Shown: positions 57,150-64,000 of the stretch, piece after piece | Position numbering within the stretch: position 1 is the stretch's first letter | How the letters are laid out: each line of letters begins with the position of its first letter | From: Calliopum simillimum | Lineage: Eukaryota > Arthropoda > Insecta > Diptera > Lauxaniidae | Length of the DNA stretch: 64,000 nt | Assembly (NCBI GenBank): GCA_951812925.1 | Contig: OX638370.1 | Span: 38,691,948 to 38,755,947, forward strand | Reading direction: 5' to 3' | Notes under the pieces: generated by a model | Told to the model about the DNA's origin: nothing | Databases searched by the model: none | Seen by the model: only the letters and a program-made list of their open reading frames with translations | Position numbers and translations under genes: made by a program

Positions 57150-58400
57150 CTCAAAAGTTAGAGGGACTCTTAAAAACAATATCTGCACACTCTTGGGCTT
57201 TCCAGTGATCGGAGAGGCTTTTCTTTTCCCATTCCCGTATTAAGTTATTTTGAAAACTATTGTTTAATCCGCAGAAGGGTTCTGGTTCAAGCGCGCCCCT
57301 CTTGGTCAAGCAGTCTGCCCTTTCGTTGCCTTCATATTCTTCGTGCCCTGGTATCCAAACTAGAGTAACTTCATTCCTCCTGGATAGGGCTTGAAGAAGT
57401 TTAAAGTACTCCCAGAACAGCTTTGAGTGCATTGAAAAAGCCATTAGTGATTTTAGAGTTGCTAGGCTGTGCGAATAAATGTATATGTCGGTGCCGGAAG
57501 TGCCCCTTCTTAGACATTCTCTGGCGCACAACTCTCTAAAACGTGGACCTCCGCTTGAAAAATGGAAGCTTTTTTTCCCATTGCAACTGCTTTTTGAAAT
57601 CTTGGTCCCATAACTCCAGCTCCATCTTCCATTTTGAACCCATCAGTGAACCATTGCTGTGAGTCCTGTTTTACATTTATGTCCTTTTTCCTCCATTCAG
57701 CGCGGTCATTGATTACCACTTTGAATTTTCTAGAGAAAACAAAGTTTTTACCTAACTTATCGGAGACTAAAAGACATGGTGTGTCCCAGAATACATCCCG
57801 GATTTTGACAAGTCCGGTTATTGGGTTGGCAACTAAGTAATTGCGGATTTTTTTTAGAAAATAAGAGACAAAGTTGTTTTGAGCGATTTTCAATGCATTT
57901 ATGTGATATATGAAGCTTCTCTGCAATCCCACGTGTTGTACTGTAACGATCCGAATCGATTTTTGCTTTGATTTGGTCGTCATCAACTTCAACTGGACGA
58001 GTGAAAATCACCAGAACGAAATTTGTCACTTCAACTAAAGCAATCTATGAGTGAAATCCGCAATTACTTAGTTGCCAACTTAATAGAATGCCTTCTTGAA
58101 GCTGTTGTAAATGAGGTAGTCTGAGGGCCGCACAAGCTGCATCCTTCTTAACCATAAGATAAAGAAGAGTGAGTCCCGTAAGCATGCCTAGAGCTATTGT
58201 CGGGCGCGTCCTTAGCGCCCCTGTAACACCCAAGCAGGCTATTCTAAAGATCCTGTTTAGTTCATTCTGAGCCTTTACTTGGTCCACTTTTGGCCACCAT
58301 GCTAATGCAGCACAAGTGATCATTGGTATAAGACCATGCTATCATTTTTGGCTGTAGTCCCCATGTTTTACCATATGGTCCCCGTTCAGCCACGGTTGAT
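57150..58400 (-). pseudogene. RNase H-type LINE relic with a mini-mariner inserted
   Basis: Minus strand: WGLQPKMI (about 58365), LAWWPKVDQVKAQNEL and FRIACLGVTGALRTRPTIAL (58323-58045 frame, end of RT), LPHLQQLQEGI, then the 263-bp insertion, then TGLVKIRDVFWDTPCLLVSD, WFTDGFKMEDGAGV and SIFQAEV (57992-57510 frame), DIYIYSHSLATLKSL and EVTLVWIPGHEEYEGNERAD (57531-57151 frame). TDGS has become TDGF, the third acidic motif reads SHSLA where DSxxA is expected, and there are frameshifts, so RNase H is inactive. It is the best sister copy for the relics at 9.3 and 15-18 kb. Confidence 0.85.
57821..58083 (-). mobile_element. 263-bp internally deleted mariner
   Basis: Inverted ends share GTTGGCAACTAAGTAATTGC and continue to GGATTT. 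TA flanks both ends (57819-57820 and 58084-58085). The interior keeps a minus-strand piece of mariner transposase N-terminus, VDDDQIKAKIDSD / STTRGIAEKLHISH (about 57995-57905), an HTH region. Removing it rejoins the LINE frame between LQEGI and TGLVK. The TIRs and the HTH are of a different mariner from the one at 28.2 kb. Confidence 0.88.
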
Positions 58401-59885
58401 ATTCTGCAAAGGTATGCTTATTACACCTCAGATGTTGGTAGCGTATAGTTTAACATGTCGAATCCACACAAGAATGCGTTGAAAAATTGATAAATCTTAA
58501 AAAAAAAATTCGGATGTAAGTAATCAAAACGCCGAAAAACGTTTTTTTTTTATCCACTTTTCCAAAGTCCATTTTCTGAACTTTGTTATTTTGTTGTACA
58601 GTTTAATTATCCTGCTTTAAAAATAGAAGCCAGACTGTTACGCAATTATGCGAAATTTTTAAAATTATGACGACTTTAATGAAAAAAATACAATAAAAAA
58701 TTTCGCATAAGCAAAAAAGCCCAATATTGGTACATAAGTAGCTGCACAGTCCCATACATTCCACATTCTAGTGTTGCTGCCAAAGCCGCTGGTAACTTTA
58801 TGTACCTACCTGCCTATGCATGTATGCATATAAGTATAAAGTGAAATGTGTAAAAGTGCACTTGCCGTTACTAACATCAACAACATAAAAATGTTGCTAT
58901 GTTGCTCCTGGTAGTGCAACGTAAAGTTTGTTGTAAAACAAACTGCAACAACAAAACTAATTAATTAAGGATTTATCGAGCCTCAACAGAAGTGGCTTTC
59001 TCCAACTCCAAGCTCAACTGCAGCAGAAGCAGGAGCAGCAACAGCAATGTGTACATAGCTGCAAGGATTGAGAGTGAAAATATGAAAAATAAAAAGCGAA
59101 AATTTTTAACAAATATTCATTTGTAGTGAAAGCGAATTTTACTACAAAATGCAATAAATTAATTTTTCAATATTTTTCAAATTATTGTCTATTTATGTAG
59201 CTAAAAAAATGGTGAAAGAAAAATTTTGCAATTCATCGAAGAAGTCCTTAAAAGTCAATTAAAGACAAACACCTCGATTAAGTTTATGAACATGAGAAAG
59301 TAATGAATTGTATTGAAAATCATTGAAAAAATCATAAAATATTGAAATATATACAAATATATTTGAACAATAAAGGAGATAAAGGTTGCAGGTATCGAAT
59401 AAAATTAAAAAGTAGCGAAAAATAAGGAAAAATTCGCCAATTATTGACAAATCGAAATTTTTTGAAATTTTTTAAATAGCATCAAAAGACATTGTAAAAC
59501 CCAAGCCTTAGCGACGCTCATATCCTTTTTAACTTGAAATATTGTTGGCATTCTTCATAAATCACTTTTTAAAACCGTTTCTATTAGAGTTTGTAACGAT
59601 TGTTTTATTTAAACTTTTAGTGGTATAATTATTGTTTATTAAATTTCAATCGGAAATTGTCTTGGTTTTATGGTTTTAAAATTCAATTTTCTTAACACAA
59701 TTCAATATTTTAGGTTACAATAGTATTCAAATAATATTTACAATTTAAGTCTTATAATATTACAAAGTGTCTTAATCTTAGTACAATCATTTTGTAACTG
59801 CTGCTCCCTATTAATTCGCACAGGTTTTGCAGAATCAGCTACTTGCCACCACGTATCTCCTCTTGGCTTTGATTCTCCGTAGGGA
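58401..59885. other. AT-rich intergenic DNA, nothing recognised
   Basis: A short CAGCAG/GCAACAGC-rich stretch at 59018-59048 and degenerate A-rich words at 59270-59460. No gene supported. Confidence 0.4.
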
Positions 59886-59894
59886 TGAGACGGC

Positions 59895-60470
59895 TTGAAG
59901 TGTTATATGGAACATCTCGAATATCGAACGCACACCTGAGTGAGTACTTTATGGAGTACTCGCTGCGGTCCACTACGACCTTTTGGCCACTTAAGGTGTC
60001 CAAAGGAAGCTCGGGGCGAAGTGCTGTATGGAGCACTCCAAATATCGAACTCACACTGTAGTGAATACTATATGGAGTACTCGGTGCGGTCCATTACGAC
60101 CTTTTGGCCACTTTAGGTGTCCAAAGGAAACTCGGGGTGAAGTGCTATATGGAGCACTCCAAATATCGAACTCACACTGGAGTGAATACTATATGGAGTA
60201 TTCAGTTTGGTCCACTTCGACCTTTTGGCTACGTAAGGTGTCCAAAGGAAGCTCGGGTGAAGTGTTATATGGAACACCTCGAATATCGAACTCACACCTG
60301 AATGAGTACTATATGGAGTACTCGGTGCGGTCCACTACGACCTTTTGGCCTTTTAAGGTGTCCAAAAGAAGCTCGGGTGAATACTATATGGAGTATACAG
60401 TGTGGTCCAATTCGACCTTTTGGCCACTTAAGATGTCCAAAAGAAGCTCGGGTGAAATACTATAGGAGTA
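59895..60470. repeat. ~121-bp tandem repeat array (4-5 units)
   Basis: The marker GACCTTTTGGC recurs at 59977, 60098, 60219, 60339 and 60414, spacings 121, 121, 120 and 75. Each full unit has two related halves, TATATGGAGTACTCGG and CTATATGGAGCACTCC, separated by GGTGTCCAAAGGAAGCTCGG. The last unit has lost about 46 bp. The 145-codon plus-strand frame at 60028-60465 is repetitive for this reason and, since 121 is not a multiple of three, its repeats fall in shifting frames. It is not supported as a gene. Confidence 0.88.
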
Positions 60471-60475
60471 TTTCC

Positions 60476-63400
60476 AATATCTTATCTGCACTCGCCTTTA
60501 AGCTTTCGATGGTTAATTATCAATATTAATATTTTAACATTGATGTTCACTCGACGAATGCTAGGCTGTGACTGCCTGTTGATGGCTCGACTGCTGCTGT
60601 TTTTATAGTCGCGGGTGTACGTGTGTATTCGTGTATGTGTGTTCGTACTGTGTATTTTGTTGTTGGCTCTTTGAACACATGTTTGACGGCGTTAACATTG
60701 TTTTTGTTTGTTTGTTTTAGTTTTAAATTCGTTAATCCCGTTAGAATTTGTTCCTTTTACAATTTCTAAAAGTTTTGTTACAAATAGAAAAGTTGTGTCG
60801 TCACTTGGGACGCTACAAGTTCAGACATCTTCGTTGAACGCCTAATGCTCCAATTTCTAAGTGCCTCTTGCCTTAGATCAACCTTTGGTTGATCGACCAT
60901 AATAATACATTTAACCAAGATAAAAGTCTTGTTAAGAATATAATTCGAATGTGAACTGTATCGAAAAGTCCCAGGAACATTTTGCGTTCCATTAGGAAAG
61001 GGCCTGGATATGGATAGCCCTAAAAACATTATGAGATAAGCAACTCTTGACTCTCGACTCCAAATGCTTTGGCTATTTAAAACGAAAAAACTGCACTCAT
61101 GTTAACCTTCAGGATTCAGTACTGTTTTAATAAGTGGATTAATCTGCTGAAAATGGTGATTATGTAGAGAAGATAAAAAGGAACAAGAATTGAAAATTAA
61201 TATGCAAAAATAATTTTCTTATTTTTCTTCTAATCTACTCAGCGAATTTATTAGACCCTATTGCAAGCTTTTTTATTGAAACTTGTCTCCACTCTATTTG
61301 ATTTTGAAGCGAATCTTGGGTGGACTGAATATAATTTAGCTATAGAACCAGGGTAACAGTATTTCGTTACAGTCTATTCAAGTAAAATCTTATGTTTTTT
61401 ATCTCATTTCGGTCTTCATAAAAATCCTGCATCTTTTAAGGATCTTTCTTTTCAACATTTCATCGTTTTACGTATTACATGTTCCAACAATTAATCAAGA
61501 TGGCTTTCGAAGACCGTTTCACTGCTACGTTGCGTAACGATAGGCTCACTTTCAATTTTTGCGTCGTTTAGAAACCCTTTTCTGAGAAAGGGAAAAGATT
61601 GCGACTCCATTAATAGCCAACGAATGGTTTAACTTATGCCTTCAAATTTTCTATTGGAACGTGCTCTGACTCTTGGAAGGAGTCCTAGCAAGCTTGGCAA
61701 AGGGACCTCAAAAGGAAAGAACTTTGAACGTCCATATCAAAAAACTTGAATTGTTCGATTTTAAAATTATATAACCCAATTATTTTGTTAAATTTTTCGG
61801 TGATCGAGATGGCTCTTCATTTTACTAGTTATTAGGAAATGCGAGTAAAATACATTTGAAAGATATGGGACATTTTCCCATGAAACATTACAGACGTAGA
61901 AAATGTCAGTAAGTTTGGAGGAGAAACATTGATCAGTCGCAAAGTTTTATCAGGATATCTTTAATTTAAATTCAACAAACATAATTTAAAAAGTGCACTT
62001 AGTACATTTTATTGAAGCATACAACTGAAGTATTATTTTTTAATATTTTACAATATTCTCGGCGTTCAACTTCCGGTAACATGCACATCGACACACCGGC
62101 GCTGCCACCATTAGCAACACAAGCCAACTAACTGAAAATGCATTGATGCGAAACGTGCAAGTGAAATTTTACTCCTAGTGGCCATTGACCCAAATTTTAA
62201 GTCGTCCTCGTCAATGACGTCGTCCTCATCATTAAGAGCAGCAGCATGTGCGCGCACTTTTGACGTTTTGCATTTGCCATCGATGATGTTGATGATGATG
62301 ATGATGATGGCGATGATACTCTGCCTTCGGATTTTTTATTTTTTGGTTTTTGTTACAAATTTTGCATGTTACGAACACGGGAAACAGGAAGTGGTAGCAT
62401 GGAGTGGCTTACTGTGGTTGTAGTATGCAAAAAAATAACATTTGAATTAACGAAGATCAGTTTTAAAGTGTTTGGGTGAGGTTTTTGCTATGAAAATTTT
62501 AAGAATTCAGAGCTAAAATTAATTCTGGAGTTTGTTGTGATAAATTAAATACAGCTCAAAGTGGGAAAGTTATTTTCAAGAACATCCTAAAAATATGCAC
62601 AACAAATTTGTATCAGATTCATTGTCATTCTGCAGCAAAATAGCAGGTAAATTTAGTTCATTTTTGTTGCATATTTTTAAGCGCTACTTGATTAATTGTT
62701 TGCTAATGACAAAAGGTTGACTAAACTACATAGACAAGTAAGAATTTTTATTTTTTTAACTAAATTTTCCCAAAATAAATAAAGTTTTTGTGAGGATCAT
62801 TTAAAAACTTTCAGGTTGGCTTTATTTAGAGCAAAAGTTAAAAATTAGCGTCTTTGAGAATACAAAATTTCATTTCCAGAATAAGTTTCTGAACTCTTAT
62901 GAACAACTTAATACAAGAGCAGCCTAAAAACATGCACTATCAACATATTAAAATTTTAATTGTCAATTTTTGTGAAAATTACAAGAATTTCACATGAGTT
63001 ATATTGCATAATTTTAGACGCTATGTTATTTTTTGGTTATTACTCCATAAATGTCTTAACGAGTATAATTCTGTCTTAAATTTTTCATTACAAAATTTTT
63101 TACATAAAATTTAAGTTTTTTAAAAAAATGTAACATCTTTCTTCTGGCACGTGCTATTGAAATCTACAACAATTTCAGTTTCCTTTGCACGCACACTCAT
63201 GTACGCACAACACATACATCCAACCAGCACTTACTTCACATGTTAATGTAAGCTACATAAATTTTACAAAATTTTCTGAATACTTTATGGGTATTTTTTT
63301 CTTTTTTCTGTATTATCCTCATCCTCCTGTAGAAGATTTATTCAAAATATTCAATCAATCGTATTGAACGCAACAAATGATGCGTAGCTACGTGAATTTA

Positions 63401-63785
63401 TTGTATTTTATATCCATGAAATACTTGTGCTCATACCATAAAAATAAATGAAGCCTTTAAATTTCATTTAAAAACGGAAAAAATTTAACGGTTTGAGTTC
63501 TATGAAAACGCCATCCATGGGTAATTATTAAATAAATTCGAATGTTGTGAAAATAGTATTTAAGAAAATATTTCAATAGAAAAGTTATGACTTACATATG
63601 TAAGTAACTGCAAAACAACTTAAGCGTTAATTAATTAGTAAAACCTATATAACTCCAATTTAAAAATTAGGCGTGGCTCTTCTTTGATTACACTTATTTT
63701 TCTACCTGTACACTAGGGGTGTTTTAGTGCACGAATTTTGGATTTTGATACTTGACACCCCTCAATTTTGTGAGGTTGAAATAAA
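60476..63785. other. Intergenic DNA, no gene recognised
   Basis: TTTTTATAGTCGCGGGTG near 60599 has a promoter-like TATA word without an associated gene. A GAT trinucleotide microsatellite lies at about 62282-62318. A CTCCTC/ATCATC-rich stretch lies near 62200-62235. Frames are short and featureless. Confidence 0.4.
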
Positions 63786-63787
63786 AA

Positions 63788-64000
63788 CTAGTAAGGGTGT
63801 AAACTTTGGTCTGGCCAAACGTTTAATACCCTACACTGTAGTATTTTAAAAATTTTGCTCATATGGGAGGCGCCACGCCTTCTTGTCTGAGTTCGTCTAG
63901 CTTTAGCTCAGAGCATGCATTTATAGTCCTTAGTATTTGAGTGAAATTTAGTTGGATTATCTAAAAAAACGCGTTCAGTTTAGCGTTTTGCTTATATGGG
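63788..64000 (-). mobile_element. DINE-1/Helentron-like element, copy running off the window
   Basis: Starts CTAGTAAGGGTGTAAA (minus-strand 3' end CTAG then T) with hairpin word TTTGGTCTGGCCAAA, then TACCCTACACTG and the first tandem unit (CATATGGGAGGCGCCACGCC near 63861). The window ends at the start of the second unit. Confidence 0.7.

Noticed and set aside
60028..60465. 145-codon open frame with repeated peptide segments
   Set aside because: It follows a ~121-bp tandem array whose period is not a multiple of three, so its peptide repeats drift in frame.

Overview
This window looks like nuclear DNA of a higher fly (Diptera, Cyclorrhapha; a calyptrate fly would fit). It is strongly AT-rich. 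It carries intronless trypsin-family genes with fly-type signal and activation peptides, and it is filled with relics of R1-, RTE- and RNase H-type LINEs, mariners, DINE-1/Helentron-like elements and long inverted-repeat elements. The species cannot be read from the sequence.

Only three protein genes look intact: single-exon secreted S1 serine proteases at 2020-2796 (+), 21417-22166 (-) and 39060-39836 (+). They are recent paralogues that also share their 5' flanks: repeated AATTGAAAATA units, a CCAAT box, an ACGCGT core, a perfect 13-bp palindrome and a TATA box. Two have the Asp of a trypsin S1 pocket. The middle one has Gly there, so its specificity should differ. A fourth copy of the 3' flank, without a gene, lies at 46046-46200.

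Nearly everything else that can be recognised is mobile-element debris, often nested. LINE relics lie at 9.3-10.4, 15.0-18.4, 18.7-20.1, 27.2-28.1, 35.1-36.8, 41.6-44.4 and 57.2-58.4 kb. All carry stops, frameshifts or deletions. DINE-1/Helentron-like elements lie at 5.96-6.97, 15.59-16.45, 28.08-29.21 and 63.79-64.0 kb. Mariner or Tc1/mariner-type DNA lies at 28.19-29.07, 53.7-54.4 and 57.82-58.08 kb, plus a TA-flanked element at 11.29-12.09 kb. A family of long inverted-repeat (foldback-like) elements has copies at 7.1, 10.4, 31.5 and 36.9 kb, and further unrelated hairpin elements lie at 3.8, 14.2, 32.5, 36.0 and 54.7 kb. Two of these, at 36017-36691 and 54670-55074, have exact 8-bp target duplications.

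The largest tandem arrays are a 7-bp minisatellite at about 50.3-51.8 kb, which creates artefactual open frames on both strands, and a ~121-bp array at about 59.9-60.5 kb. One protein-like relic at 40.2-40.8 kb (-) is not recognised. I found no convincing rRNA, tRNA or CRISPR. The window reads as a small protease gene family scattered through repeat-rich intergenic DNA. I see no new multi-gene system. The best leads are the shared protease promoter module, the diverged protease and the hairpin-element families.
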